Positions 18,543-27,355 of a DNA stretch of 64,000 nucleotides are shown here, piece by piece. Where the stretch lies: contig NZ_CP059732.1 in NCBI RefSeq assembly GCF_014117325.1, forward strand, positions 1,550,001 through 1,614,000, read 5' to 3'. The DNA comes from Spirosoma foliorum (GTDB lineage: Bacteria > Bacteroidota > Bacteroidia > Cytophagales > Spirosomataceae). The first letter of the stretch is position 1. The number at the start of each line of letters is the position of its first letter. Below the pieces are notes generated by a model. The model searched no databases. It saw only the letters and a program-made list of their open reading frames with translations, and had not been told where the DNA came from. The translations under genes and the position numbers were made by a program.

Positions 18543-18970
18543 GCCAACTTACTGATGAACAGATCCAACAACTGTTGGAAGCGGGAAAATCTCTGCCAGA
18601 TAGGAGTTCGGCCAAACAGTTTACGGAGGCCAGACGCTATCAACAATTATTTGCGGAGCTAAAAAAAGAGTTGCCCGTCCAGCCCGATGCTGACTTTTCG
18701 GTTCGGGTTATGAATCGAATTGAGGGGTTACAGCCTGCAGTAACTAAATCGGTATCCTATGGCTGGTTATGGGTTGGGTTGTCGATTTGTCTGTTAATTA
18801 CAGCCTTAGCACTTGCACCTATGGATGGGGTCATGACTGACCTGATGAGTGTGTTGGCTATGTTAAATCCTATAAAATGGGCCTTAGCATTTGGTCTACT
18901 TAGCCTACTAATCGTTCAACTGCTCGATTTTAAATTGATTCGCGGACCGTCTTTGCCTAAGCTGACCTGA
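18539..18970 (+). CDS. Putative anti-sigma factor, membrane-bound
   Basis: The 143-residue protein has a charged cytoplasmic N-terminus (about 1-75) with helical segments and then two hydrophobic helices (WVGLSICLLITALALAP at about 82-100, WALAFGLLSLLIVQLL at about 118-135). No zinc-binding HxxxCxxC motif is present. Position, overlap with the ECF sigma gene and topology support an anti-sigma role; there is no direct domain evidence. The two-helix hairpin with almost no periplasmic part is unusual for anti-sigma factors that sense outside signals. Confidence 0.6.
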   Translation: MSQLTDEQIQQLLEAGKSLPDRSSAKQFTEARRYQQLFAELKKELPVQPDADFSVRVMNRIEGLQPAVTKSVSYGWLWVGLSICLLITALALAPMDGVMTDLMSVLAMLNPIKWALAFGLLSLLIVQLLDFKLIRGPSLPKLT

Positions 18971-19120
18971 TTGATAAGTGCGAAATAAGTGCCTGTAGTA
19001 AGGTGTTTATTCGCCAAAGTGTGCGGCTGCTGACATGAGTCTCAACGAATTGATACCCAGTGTCGATTGGCGCCAATACATCACGGCCTATTGGGTGCGA
19101 AGAACGGAGCCGGATACTGG

Positions 19121-19172
19121 GCCGCACTGCTAATTGCTCTTCACTATTATTAAGAGCAATTAGCAGTGCGGC
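19121..19172. repeat. 21-bp perfect inverted repeat
   Basis: GCCGCACTGCTAATTGCTCTT at 19121-19141 is matched by its reverse complement at 19152-19172 with a 10-base loop. There is no T tract. It lies in a 796-base region without intact genes after the sigma operon (18971-19766). Confidence 0.88.
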
Positions 19173-19260
19173 TTTGGGGCCGAAGGCATTCTGTGGGGGT
19201 AACGAAATGGTGTTTTGAGGACTTTGTTTCCATTATCTGATCGCTTTTTGTTGGACTGCG

Positions 19261-19470
19261 TTGTACTTTTTTGAGTTTCCACGGGTGTTTCCTTGTGGGA
19301 CGGTCTTTGCCAATGCGATCTTATATGGTCTATTTGTATGGGTGATCATAAACCTGATAGTTCTACCACTGTCGAAGGCCGAGCCAAGGCCGTTCTCCCC
19401 TTTAATGGCCCTAATCAACATTGTTATCCTAATCATGGATAGGTTATTTTACGGCCTCAGGCGTATATAG
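19261..19470 (+). pseudogene. Fragment of a polytopic membrane protein
   Basis: The open frame encodes 69 residues. Its centre (AILYGLFVWVIINLIVLPLS, then SPLMALINIVILI) strongly recalls the C-terminal two helices of small four-helix membrane proteins common in Spirosoma-like genomes. The expected N-terminal helices and the usual end after the last helix are missing, and the flanking codons look degenerate. I read it as a decayed remnant rather than a working gene. A search with this segment would settle the parent family. Confidence 0.5.
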
Positions 19471-19677
19471 AAAGCCTATCCACATTGACCGTAAAGATTA
19501 TGAGGGACTACCCTTAGTCGGACTCCTTACCCCCAGTATCTGAAGGTAGTTCTAAACCCTAAAACAAATTGGTTGTATTCTGGTAAGTGTCTATTAATTA
19601 AGAATTTACTTTTTTGGGGGCACGGTGGTTACTTAGTACCCAAAATTCCGCAGCAGCCACTAAAAACTGCTTTTACA

Positions 19678-19750
19678 GTTCGTTAACATTCTTTTACTAG
19701 CCATTAATTATAACCCGACAAAAATACTTGTAGGTTCGTTGACATTCTTT
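19678..19750 (+). promoter_or_regulatory. Near-perfect 17-bp direct repeat upstream of the propeller gene
   Basis: GTTCGTTAACATTCTTT at 19678-19694 and GTTCGTTGACATTCTTT at 19734-19750 differ at one base and start 56 bases apart. They end 16 bases before the start codon of the propeller gene. Tandem sites of this kind are typical of dimeric regulators or duplicated promoter elements. Which one applies is unknown. Confidence 0.5.
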
Positions 19751-19766
19751 GGCGTAAAAAAGAAAA

Positions 19767-20849
19767 ATGATGAGATCTGCATTCGTGTGTGCTTTGTTGC
19801 AACTGTTTGTTTTTTGTACTTCTGGCTACGGGAAGTTGAGCACAAACCTGACCAAAGGCAATTCAACTAGTGTTGTCGGCCAACCGAGCCCAATTAAGAG
19901 AAGTCAGGGCAATGTTCATTGTAGTTTGCAGGATAAAAAGGGAAATCTTTGGTTCGGCACCACAAGCCAGGGAGTTTTTCGCTACGATGGAAAGTCGTTC
20001 ACCAATTTTACAACCCGCGATGGGCTGAATAGCAATGCCGTTTTTTCGATGGTAGAAGATAAAAAAGGGAACATCTGGATCGGAACCAATGCTGGTTTAT
20101 CGCGGTACGACGGAAAAACCTTTACCTATATCCCACTATCATTCACAAAGGGAGTGTATGTATATCCTGCTACTTCACCGAATACTGAAATAGCCACAGA
20201 AAATTTTGTAACCAGTAGTTTAGCGGACCATACTGGAAAGCTTTGGTTTGGTACAGACAATGGTGTTTACTGTTACGATGGCAAAGTCTTTACACGGTTT
20301 TTAGCTGATCAACAGGTTATCAATAACAATGGACTTAAGCTCCAATTAGTGCAATGTATAGTGGAAGATAAACAGGGAAACATCTGGTTTACGACGAAGC
20401 TGGAAGGCGTTTGTCGGTATGATGGCAAATCGATCATCAATTACAAACCTGATAACGAAGGATGGTTTCGTGGACTTTTAGCAGATAAAAGCGGGGCCAT
20501 TTGGGTTGGCACCAGATACAGGGGGATTTATCGCTACGATGGGAAAGCCTTTACCAAAATAGTACAAAACGGCAGTATTGATTCCTGTACGGTGCTCTCA
20601 ATCATACAGGACAAATTAGGGAATATTTGGTTTGGCACTGAGGCTGGCGATGAGTCGAAACGAGCAACCGAGGGCGGTGTATGGCGTTACGATGGTAAAG
20701 TGTTTCAAAACCTTTCAACGAAAGATGATTTGAGCCATCCTGCCGTTTGGAGTATTTTAGAAGATAAGTCGGGCAATTTTTGGATCGGCACCAGAAATAC
20801 GGGTTTGAGCCGATATGATGGGAAAACGTTTACCAGTTTTTCGAAATAG
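19767..20849 (+). CDS. Secreted seven-bladed beta-propeller protein of the two-component-regulator type
   Basis: The 360-residue product has a signal-peptide-like N-terminus (to about residue 22) followed by seven repeats. Each repeat ends in a form of LWFGT/IWIGT..G(V/L)xRYDGKxF, as in KGNLWFGTTSQGVFRYDGK, and they match the Reg_prop blades found in hybrid two-component sensors. Seven copies close one propeller. No Y_Y_Y domain, membrane anchor or kinase follows, so this is a free-standing sensor or binding domain. It lies 481 bases before a large histidine kinase on the same strand, but a hairpin at 21069 probably separates the transcripts. Confidence 0.87.
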   Translation: MMRSAFVCALLQLFVFCTSGYGKLSTNLTKGNSTSVVGQPSPIKRSQGNVHCSLQDKKGNLWFGTTSQGVFRYDGKSFTNFTTRDGLNSNAVFSMVEDKKGNIWIGTNAGLSRYDGKTFTYIPLSFTKGVYVYPATSPNTEIATENFVTSSLADHTGKLWFGTDNGVYCYDGKVFTRFLADQQVINNNGLKLQLVQCIVEDKQGNIWFTTKLEGVCRYDGKSIINYKPDNEGWFRGLLADKSGAIWVGTRYRGIYRYDGKAFTKIVQNGSIDSCTVLSIIQDKLGNIWFGTEAGDESKRATEGGVWRYDGKVFQNLSTKDDLSHPAVWSILEDKSGNFWIGTRNTGLSRYDGKTFTSFSK

Positions 20850-21068
20850 CCAAAATAGGAAGCCGATTTACCAGATACTTTCTTTACCTAACTTTTCGAT
20901 GCAGTACGCTTTCGTGCTCTATCTGAGTAGATATTGTCATGAAATGCCTGATTCTGACCAAAAAATAGCTGACTATTCAAGCAATAATAGACGTAGATTG
21001 TGATTGTAATATTTTGATAGTGAGTGTGTTGTGGAATTTTCTGTAACTAAAACAGAACCGTCCTGATA

Positions 21069-21102
21069 AATAGCTAGTTAACTTTTTTGTTGACTAGCTA
21101 TT
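21069..21102 (+). terminator. Terminator-like hairpin after the propeller gene
   Basis: AATAGCTAGTTAAC at 21069-21082 and GTTGACTAGCTATT at 21089-21102 form a 14-bp stem with one G-U pair and a T-rich six-base loop. TGTATTTTA follows. Confidence 0.7.
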
Positions 21103-21261
21103 GTATTTTACGCCACCGAAGCATTCTAATTCCCATTGTTTTAGCTGTATTAAGTTTTAGCCAGAACCTGTCTAGCTGAAAGACTAGGGGAGGTAGTTGC
21201 TTGGGTTACTGAGCCAACAAGTACTGGATAATTGATTGCCTTAAATCGTTCTTTTATACAC

Positions 21262-21277
21262 TCAATTCATGAATTGA
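21262..21277. promoter_or_regulatory. Perfect 16-bp palindrome upstream of the PAS kinase
   Basis: TCAATTCATGAATTGA is its own reverse complement and lies 53 bases before the kinase start codon. A continuous dyad of this size fits a site for a homodimeric regulator. The regulator is unknown. Confidence 0.45.
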
Positions 21278-21330
21278 CTGAATAAACAAGCTGATTAGCT
21301 GTAAATTTACCAGGCGATTCCTAATCTTCC

Positions 21331-24300
21331 ATGACCGATACAAACACGCCTGATAGTCAGGAAAACGACCATACGTCTAGTCATAGTCACCCCTTTCTAA
21401 CTGGCGGGGGCGAAATGGGAGCCTTGATCAGAGCTCTTGATTGGTCGGAGACAGCTTTGGGTACGCCCGATATCTGGCCTCAAAGTCTGCGCACCACACT
21501 GAGCATTATTCTAAATTCAAAATTCCCCATGTTCCTGTTTTGGGGAGAACAACACCTTTGTTTTTATAATGATGCTTACCGGCCAAGTTTAGGTAAAGAA
21601 GGGAAGCACCCACAAGCGCTGGGCAAACCTGGGTCTGAGGTATGGCCAGAAATCTGGAACTTTATCAAGCCTCTGATTGAGCAGGTGCTTACGGGCCAGG
21701 GAGCTACCTGGAATGAAGACCAATTGCTCCCCATTTACCGCAATGGTAAGATGGAGGATGTATACTGGACCTTTAGTTACAGCCCTGTGAGCGATGAATC
21801 AGGGAAGCCTGCTGGCGTATTTGTCACCTGTTCTGAGACTACGGAGAAAGTAACAAACCTCAAACAACTTCAGGAAAGTAAGGATCAATTAACATTTGCC
21901 ATCGATGCTGCCGAGTTAGGTACCTGGGACTTAAATCCGGTTACGAATAAGTTTACGGCAAATGCTCGCTTAAAAGAGTGGTTTGGGTTACTACCAGATG
22001 ATGAAGTTGAGTTGCCGACGGCCATCAATGTTATTGCCGAACAAGATCGCCAACGGGTGAGCGAGGCCATTCAGCAGGCATTGACGTACGATTCGGGGGG
22101 CTATTATGAGGTGGAGTATACCATCGTCCATCCGCTAACTCAACAGGAAACGATCGTTAGAGCTAAAGGACGAGTTTCGTTTACGGATGAACAGGTGGCT
22201 TATCGCTTCAATGGCACGTTACAGGATATTACAAAAGAGAAAAAAGCGCAGCAGTTGGCCGATCTGGCCATAAAAAGCTCAGGGGCTGGCCTGTTTCGAG
22301 TGGATCTGCTCACCGAACAAATTGACTATACACCCGCCTATGCAGCTATCATTAGCGGAGACCCAGCTAAGAAAGCGCGGACCCGTTATGAGTTTTTAAA
22401 CTATGTTCATCCCGATGACCGACAGGCACGGGAAAAAGCTACGAAAACTGGCCTTAAAACGGGCAAACTTGACTACACCGCACGGTTTATTTGGGACGAT
22501 GGTTCGCTCCATTTCGTGAATGTGACGGGCGGCTTTGTCTATGATGAAACGGGCCGACCCATTACGTTTTCAGGGACGGTTAAAGACGTTACCGAATCAG
22601 AAAATCAGCGCCAGGCTTTGCGGAAAGTCGAAGAACAATTAGACCAGATTCAGCGCCAAAATGAGAATTTATTCCGGAATGTAACCAACAGTTCACCGAC
22701 TGGCTTATGGCTGTCTGACGAGACTGGTGGGTTAACGTATCTCAATAAAACCCTGGTTGAGTGGACAGGAATGGCTTATGAAAGGCTGTTAGGTATTGGC
22801 TGGATTAGTGCCATCATTGAGGCCGATCGACAGCGGAGTTTAGCCGATTTTTTAGACGCTATTGCTGCCCGTTCGCATTATGATGTTCAGTTCAGGCTAC
22901 AAAAAGGCGATGGGACCATTGTTTGGTGCCGCGCGGCTGGTGATCCGTATTATGAAGCAGATGGTCGTTTTGCGGGCTACGCTGGATACTGTATTGATAT
23001 TGAGGAAATTGTATCGGGTCGGGAAGCACTCCTTCAAAGCGAATCCCGTTTTCGCTCGCTAATTAAGCAGGCGCCAGTGGCAACAGGTCTGCTTATGGGC
23101 CGGGAGCTTATTATTGAGTTGGCGAACGAACCCATGCTTGGTTTCTGGGGGAAGGGTGATACCGTATTTGGTAAACCTTTTGCCCACGTATTGCCCGAGC
23201 TGGAGGATCAACCGTTCATTAAGATTCTGGATGAGGTATATACGACAGGGAAAGCATATCAGGCAACCGCAGACCGTTGCGATTTAGTGATTCACGGGCA
23301 GCTGCGCACGTTTTACTTCAATTTCACGTACCAGCCGGTCTTCAATGAACGAGGAGAAGTTTATGCCATTTTAAACATGGCTGTTGATGTTACCGAACAG
23401 GTGCTAGCCCGCCAGGCAATCGAGGAAAGTGAGCGGTTTGCCCGAACGGTATTTTACAATTCACCCGTTGCCAAGCTGGTTTTTATTGGGCAGGATATGA
23501 TTCTGCGGGAAGCCAATGAAAAGATGTTAGACATCTTTGGGCGCAATGCTTCGATCATTGGAAAGCCCGTGATGGAAACCGTTCCCGAATTGAAACGGAC
23601 TGAGTTTCTGAATAAATACCGGGAAGTATTAGATACGGCACAAACCTCTATAGCCTGGGCGGAACACATAGAATTAGTCAGAAATGGGGAATCGTATTGG
23701 GGATTTTATGACTATACCTTCAAGCCTTTGCTTGATATAGATGGACATGTTAACGGGGTTATTTGCACGGTTATCGATGTAACCTCACAAGTTATTGCCC
23801 ATCAGAAACTGGAGGAAGCAGAAGCCGGTCTTCGAGGAGCGATCGAATTGGCAGAATTGGGTACCTGGAGTATCGATGTAGCCACCGATCAGCTGACTTT
23901 TTCGGAGCGCATGATTGATTGGTTTGGGTATGACCCGCAGCAACAATCGTATAAAGACGTCATTCCAATTCTTGAGATTGAGGATCAGGAACGGATCACG
24001 CTGGCAATAAATCGGGCCTTAAATCCTGAATCAAACGGGATGTACGATGAAATCTTTACCGTCATTCATCCCAAAACCGGAACGAAACGAATCCTGCATG
24101 CTCAGGGAAAGGCCATCTTTAATGCCAATGGAATAGCCATTCGGCTGAATGGTACCGCTCAGGATATTACCATTCAGCAGGAACTCAAGCTAGCACTCGA
24201 AAACGAAGTACAGCTACGGACCGAAGAATTAGAGGCCGCCAATGAAGAATACGCAGCCATTAACGAGGAACTGGAGTCCAGCAATGAGGAGTACGCAGCC

Positions 24301-25056
24301 ATCAACGAGGAACTGGAAGAAGCAAACCTACTCCTCAATCGTTCGAATGATAACCTGCAAAAGTTTGCCTACGTAGCTTCGCATGATTTGCAGGAGCCCT
24401 TGCGTAAAATTCAGCAATTCGGCGACTTGTTGTTGATCCGACAAAAGTCATTGTCGGGCGAAGAGTTAATGTATATCGAGCGGATGCAGTCGGCCGCCAG
24501 TCGAATGGCTACCCTAATTCGGGACTTGCTCGACTTTTCGCGGATATCCACCCAGCTTGAACTTAGCACGCCGGTATCACTCCATGCCATACTGGATCGG
24601 GTGCTAACCACACTAGAGTTGAGTATTGCCGAAACAAACGCAACGATTCATGTTAGCTCGTTGCCTACTATTTTGGGGGATGCTTCACAACTGGACCAGC
24701 TTTTTCAGAATTTGCTATCCAATGCGATCAAGTTTCGTCAGCCAACGCTGGCTCCGGTTATTCAGATTAACTGTCAGGCTGTGTTAGCAACGGAGCTGCC
24801 TTATTCAATTAAACCCACTAAGGCGGTCAGGGCCTATTATCGAATCGATGTAGCGGATAACGGAGTAGGGTTTGATGAGAAATACCTGGATCGGATCTTC
24901 CAGGTTTTTCAACGGCTTCATAGCAAAAACGCGTTTGCCGGAACGGGTATCGGTTTAGCAATTTGTGAACGAGTGGCGGCCAATCATGGAGGTGCCATTA
25001 CCGCCAGCAGTCAGCCAGGGAAAGGATCGACGTTTAGTGTTTACCTGCCCGTATAA
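21331..25056 (+). CDS. Multi-PAS sensor histidine kinase
   Basis: The 1241-residue kinase has no signal peptide or membrane segment, so it should sense in the cytoplasm. At least six PAS/PAC units precede the kinase: about 25-180 (ALDWSETALGTPDIWPQSLR, typical of Spirosoma-type N-termini), 185-305, 310-430, 440-570, 575-700, 705-825 and 830-950. A coiled coil (about 955-1015) holds two near-identical copies of NEEYAAINEELE. The HisKA box VASHDLQEPLRK has phospho-acceptor His1018. The ATPase domain ends DNGVGFD, GTGIGLAICERVAANHGG and GKGSTFSVYLPV. No receiver domain is attached, so its response regulator is elsewhere. Confidence 0.93.
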   Translation: MTDTNTPDSQENDHTSSHSHPFLTGGGEMGALIRALDWSETALGTPDIWPQSLRTTLSIILNSKFPMFLFWGEQHLCFYNDAYRPSLGKEGKHPQALGKPGSEVWPEIWNFIKPLIEQVLTGQGATWNEDQLLPIYRNGKMEDVYWTFSYSPVSDESGKPAGVFVTCSETTEKVTNLKQLQESKDQLTFAIDAAELGTWDLNPVTNKFTANARLKEWFGLLPDDEVELPTAINVIAEQDRQRVSEAIQQALTYDSGGYYEVEYTIVHPLTQQETIVRAKGRVSFTDEQVAYRFNGTLQDITKEKKAQQLADLAIKSSGAGLFRVDLLTEQIDYTPAYAAIISGDPAKKARTRYEFLNYVHPDDRQAREKATKTGLKTGKLDYTARFIWDDGSLHFVNVTGGFVYDETGRPITFSGTVKDVTESENQRQALRKVEEQLDQIQRQNENLFRNVTNSSPTGLWLSDETGGLTYLNKTLVEWTGMAYERLLGIGWISAIIEADRQRSLADFLDAIAARSHYDVQFRLQKGDGTIVWCRAAGDPYYEADGRFAGYAGYCIDIEEIVSGREALLQSESRFRSLIKQAPVATGLLMGRELIIELANEPMLGFWGKGDTVFGKPFAHVLPELEDQPFIKILDEVYTTGKAYQATADRCDLVIHGQLRTFYFNFTYQPVFNERGEVYAILNMAVDVTEQVLARQAIEESERFARTVFYNSPVAKLVFIGQDMILREANEKMLDIFGRNASIIGKPVMETVPELKRTEFLNKYREVLDTAQTSIAWAEHIELVRNGESYWGFYDYTFKPLLDIDGHVNGVICTVIDVTSQVIAHQKLEEAEAGLRGAIELAELGTWSIDVATDQLTFSERMIDWFGYDPQQQSYKDVIPILEIEDQERITLAINRALNPESNGMYDEIFTVIHPKTGTKRILHAQGKAIFNANGIAIRLNGTAQDITIQQELKLALENEVQLRTEELEAANEEYAAINEELESSNEEYAAINEELEEANLLLNRSNDNLQKFAYVASHDLQEPLRKIQQFGDLLLIRQKSLSGEELMYIERMQSAASRMATLIRDLLDFSRISTQLELSTPVSLHAILDRVLTTLELSIAETNATIHVSSLPTILGDASQLDQLFQNLLSNAIKFRQPTLAPVIQINCQAVLATELPYSIKPTKAVRAYYRIDVADNGVGFDEKYLDRIFQVFQRLHSKNAFAGTGIGLAICERVAANHGGAITASSQPGKGSTFSVYLPV

Positions 25057-25075
25057 TTCATATTATCTTTCGCTG

Positions 25076-25127
25076 AAGTGGTAAACGCCGTGCCACGGTT
25101 CGAACTTTGGCACGGCGTTTACCACTT
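25076..25127 (+). terminator. Terminator or repeat, 20-bp inverted arms
   Basis: The arms at 25076-25095 and 25108-25127 are perfect complements (AAGTGGTAAACGCCGTGCCA and its reverse complement). It begins 20 bases after the PAS kinase stop and is followed by a short T-rich stretch, so it probably ends that transcript. Confidence 0.8.
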
Positions 25128-25307
25128 TTACGAAAATTAATTGATTAGAATTTTGATTAATAGTTGACTGTAAATCAGTGTATTGTCTTTCTTGGAGAGT
25201 CTAATTTAAAAGAACTACTAAATTTTTTGTGACTATTGGGTAATTCCGTTATCTAAGAAATAGTACCCACCGTAGTCATTCATAAGCGTTATAACCAACC
25301 TAACAAA

Positions 25308-25337
25308 CAAAGCCCCACCCGAAAGGAAGGGGCTTTG
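25308..25337. terminator. Terminator-like hairpin
   Basis: CAAAGCCCC at 25308-25316 pairs with GGGGCTTTG at 25329-25337. A weaker, degenerate cousin (CAAAGCCCCAACC...GGGACTTTTTTC) occurs near 26470, suggesting a repeated element. No gene ends right before it on the plus strand. Confidence 0.55.
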
Positions 25338-25422
25338 TCTGTTAACGTGATACTTATTTAACTGAAATTATGCCAAACCCGAAGGGTTGACAGGATTATA
25401 GCAGTTGGTAGGACGTCATTAC

Positions 25423-25462
25423 GTAAAACCCCGAAGGGGTGTCACCCTTTCAGGGTTTTACC
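25423..25462. repeat. Imperfect inverted repeat with CCCCGAAGGGG core
   Basis: GTAAAACCCCGAAGGGGTG and the reverse complement of the right arm differ at two positions. A related half-copy (AACCCGAAGGGTTG) lies at about 25377-25389. It resembles dispersed intergenic palindromes of Bacteroidota; copy number cannot be judged here. Confidence 0.6.
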
Positions 25463-25776
25463 ACCAGATATTACTCCATTTTCTACAATATTAGCATTCC
25501 TTCGGGATTAAAGAAACTCTACAACATAACAGGTATGGAGTATCTACACATCCTCATTTACGGGGAAATACTGCCCCATTTTCTACACTTGTTGTAGCGT
25601 GATAAAATTAATAAGCAGGTGTAATTTTCTGATTTTCAATGTATTGTGTTGTGCTAAATAGTTTGGCATAATTTAGGTTTACTATTAATCAACAAAGCGT
25701 ATTAGCTGGCTGCAGGCAACAAAAAGCAGCATATTTATAGATTACATACTCAACTCAACGTTAAGAAAACTGAAAG

Positions 25777-25806
25777 AAAGAAGCTTGGTCATCACCAAGC
25801 TTCTTT
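25777..25806. terminator. Terminator-like hairpin
   Basis: AAAGAAGCTTGG at 25777-25788 pairs with CCAAGCTTCTTT at 25795-25806. T-rich sequence follows. No gene is recognised immediately upstream, so its transcript is unknown. Confidence 0.55.
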
Positions 25807-25955
25807 TGCTTTACCCGTATAAAATCTAGTTGTGGTTTTACGCTCAGAAGAAGCTATCTAATCCAATAACCCTTCTTAGTAGGGCGAATTTGTTGTTGAA
25901 TCGTGGGTAAATTATTGAATAGTGGAGACATCTGTAGCTTAACTTGTAAAAAGAC

Positions 25956-25985
25956 AACGCCTTGATCAGAGATGATCAAGGCGTT
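25956..25985 (-). terminator. Terminator of the YtxH gene
   Basis: AACGCCTTGATCA and TGATCAAGGCGTT form a perfect 13-bp stem with a GAGA loop. On the minus strand it lies 47 bases beyond the YtxH stop and is followed by GTCTTTTTA. Confidence 0.85.
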
Positions 25986-26031
25986 AAAAATAAGTGACCT
26001 GACATAATTCAGGTCATTGTGCCAACTGGTA

Positions 26032-26241
26032 CTATCCTCGTACAGTAGCAACAGCATCTTCGGCCAGCGCTACTGTTTTATCCCACTGTTTGCTTAGGCC
26101 TTTGGTTAATTCATTGGTTTTTTTGTCCAGAGCCTTTGCCATTTTTTTACGGTTTTTCTTACCTGAATCGGGGGCCGTTAGGTAACCAACAGCTAATCCT
26201 ACAACAATGCCCGATAGTATACCTTTCAAATAATTTTTCAT
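26032..26241 (-). CDS. YtxH-domain small membrane protein
   Basis: The 69-residue protein starts with one glycine-rich membrane helix (LKGILSGIVVGLAVGYLTAP) followed by GKKNRKKM and an amphipathic, Lys-rich helix. This is the usual YtxH layout, with a membrane anchor and cytoplasmic coiled-coil tail. YtxH proteins are often stress-induced with no known enzymatic role. It is a single gene with its own terminator. Confidence 0.85.
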   Translation of the reverse strand: MKNYLKGILSGIVVGLAVGYLTAPDSGKKNRKKMAKALDKKTNELTKGLSKQWDKTVALAEDAVATVRG

Positions 26242-26626
26242 GATCTATTAACTTTTAGTGGTGAATGTATTACAAACTCATAGGCTGTAAAATCATGCCA
26301 GTCTTATCGAAATTACCTAAAAACCCTATATACAGTCTAAAAAAGCATTTTTGTTGGCTAACAGGCCAGAAATCACAGGCATCAGCTTGTGGTATTTGTT
26401 GCCCAGAAGTGGGGATATTTCCAGGAAATATGGAACTCAGTGCAGTAATGATGGTAACTTCCATGAAAACAAAGCCCCAACCAGATCGGAAGGGACTTTT
26501 TTCGTAAGTGACTCTTTGCTGGTTAGCATAGTCAAAAGATTAGTCATAAAAATACGCAATGTTAATCAGCCGTTATCTGTTAGGTATCGGCTGTTTTGTT
26601 TATCAGTATACGTGCTGCATGGGTGA
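26242..26626. other. Intergenic region
   Basis: About 385 bases lie between the YtxH gene and a response-regulator remnant. Short open frames on both strands have no protein-like character. A degenerate hairpin related to that at 25308 lies near 26468-26500. Nothing else is supported. Confidence 0.35.
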
Positions 26627-26866
26627 ATCGAGGCCGACGATGATGAGGACGATCGCTTATTATTATAATGTGCCCTGCAAATACTACGTCATTCGTCGTT
26701 GTATGCCCAGACTCCTGTTGTCATTCTGATAACCTCCAGCGACGCCAGCGATCGGGCTCATGCGTATGAGCTGGGAGCTAATAAATTTTTGGTCAAACCA
26801 CTTAGTCTGGAATTACTCGGGCAAGTCGTCCACCATCTTCGAAAAGCATGGCACCTGGGCCAGTGA
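26627..26866 (+). pseudogene. Response-regulator remnant with internal deletion
   Basis: One frame reads IEADDDEDDRLLL, the N-terminal acidic-pocket motif of CheY-like receivers, then stops at 26666-26668. The same frame then resumes as LQILRHSSLYAQTPVVILITSSDASDRAHAYELGANKFLVKPLSLELLGQVVHHLRKAW before a stop at 26864. (Written in short pieces: VVILITSSDASD, YELGANKFLVKPLSLELL.) The second half holds the receiver Thr/Ser and the Lys of LVKP. The phospho-acceptor Asp region between them is missing, so the gene lost about 35 to 40 codons and its start. Confidence 0.75.
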
Positions 26867-26897
26867 AGGTAAAACGCTATTCAGGGTATTGGCCAAC

Positions 26898-26932
26898 AAA
26901 AAACGCTAACCCTAGCTGAATTAGCGTTTTTT
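26898..26932 (+). terminator. Strong intrinsic terminator
   Basis: AAAAAACGCTAA at 26898-26909 pairs with TTAGCGTTTTTT at 26921-26932. It follows the response-regulator remnant by 32 bases and was probably its terminator. Confidence 0.88.
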
Positions 26933-27355
26933 CTATACATCTACAAAGCTTGCGCATATGTCCCGCATAGTGCAATCGAGAGGATATCGGTCAAGTTTCG
27001 TGCCAGATGCTTACTGGTTTTGGTGTATTGTGTCCATTTGAGTCATAAATCATGTTATTCATGGTTGAAAACACTATGTTTATGGGAACTGGCATATGAT
27101 TTGCTAATATCGATTTTTCGTTAAAACAGAAGTGGAGACGTGTTTTAACATTGGTAGCTGCTTACATTTGACCTATACCCATGGGCTCTCCGATAGTAAC
27201 TCTTTACTACCAATACACGGGCTCTAGTACTACCGTTAACTGGTTTCAGGGAATAAAAATGCGTGAAGAGTGCGCTCAAGTTGCCGAAACGATTGTTTAT
27301 ACTTTTTTTTGTCGACTAACGTATAGAAATTTAGTAGCAACAAATCTCAACTGTC
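26933..27355. other. Intergenic region before an outer-membrane protein gene
   Basis: No gene is supported in these 423 bases. An open frame beginning at 27181 runs into the next gene out of frame and looks like chance. The upstream region of the next gene has a T-rich run (27302-27310) but no clear promoter. Confidence 0.35.

Larger units (their letters stand above)
20850..21330. other. Intergenic region before the PAS kinase
   Basis: The gap contains the terminator hairpin at 21069-21102 and the palindrome at 21262-21277, listed separately. Otherwise no gene is seen. Confidence 0.4.
25057..25955. other. Long intergenic region rich in hairpins
   Basis: About 900 bases lack a credible gene. 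The region contains four inverted-repeat structures (25076, 25308, 25423 and 25777, listed separately) embedded in AT-rich sequence. Its density of dyads suggests accumulated repeat elements or an undetected RNA gene rather than coding DNA. Confidence 0.45.

Noticed and set aside
19035..19133. 32-codon plus-strand frame (MSLNELIPSVDWRQY)
   Set aside because: It ends inside an inverted repeat and is too short to support; possibly another remnant.
25854..26057. Minus-strand short frame downstream of the YtxH gene
   Set aside because: It overlaps the YtxH 3' end and its terminator hairpin.
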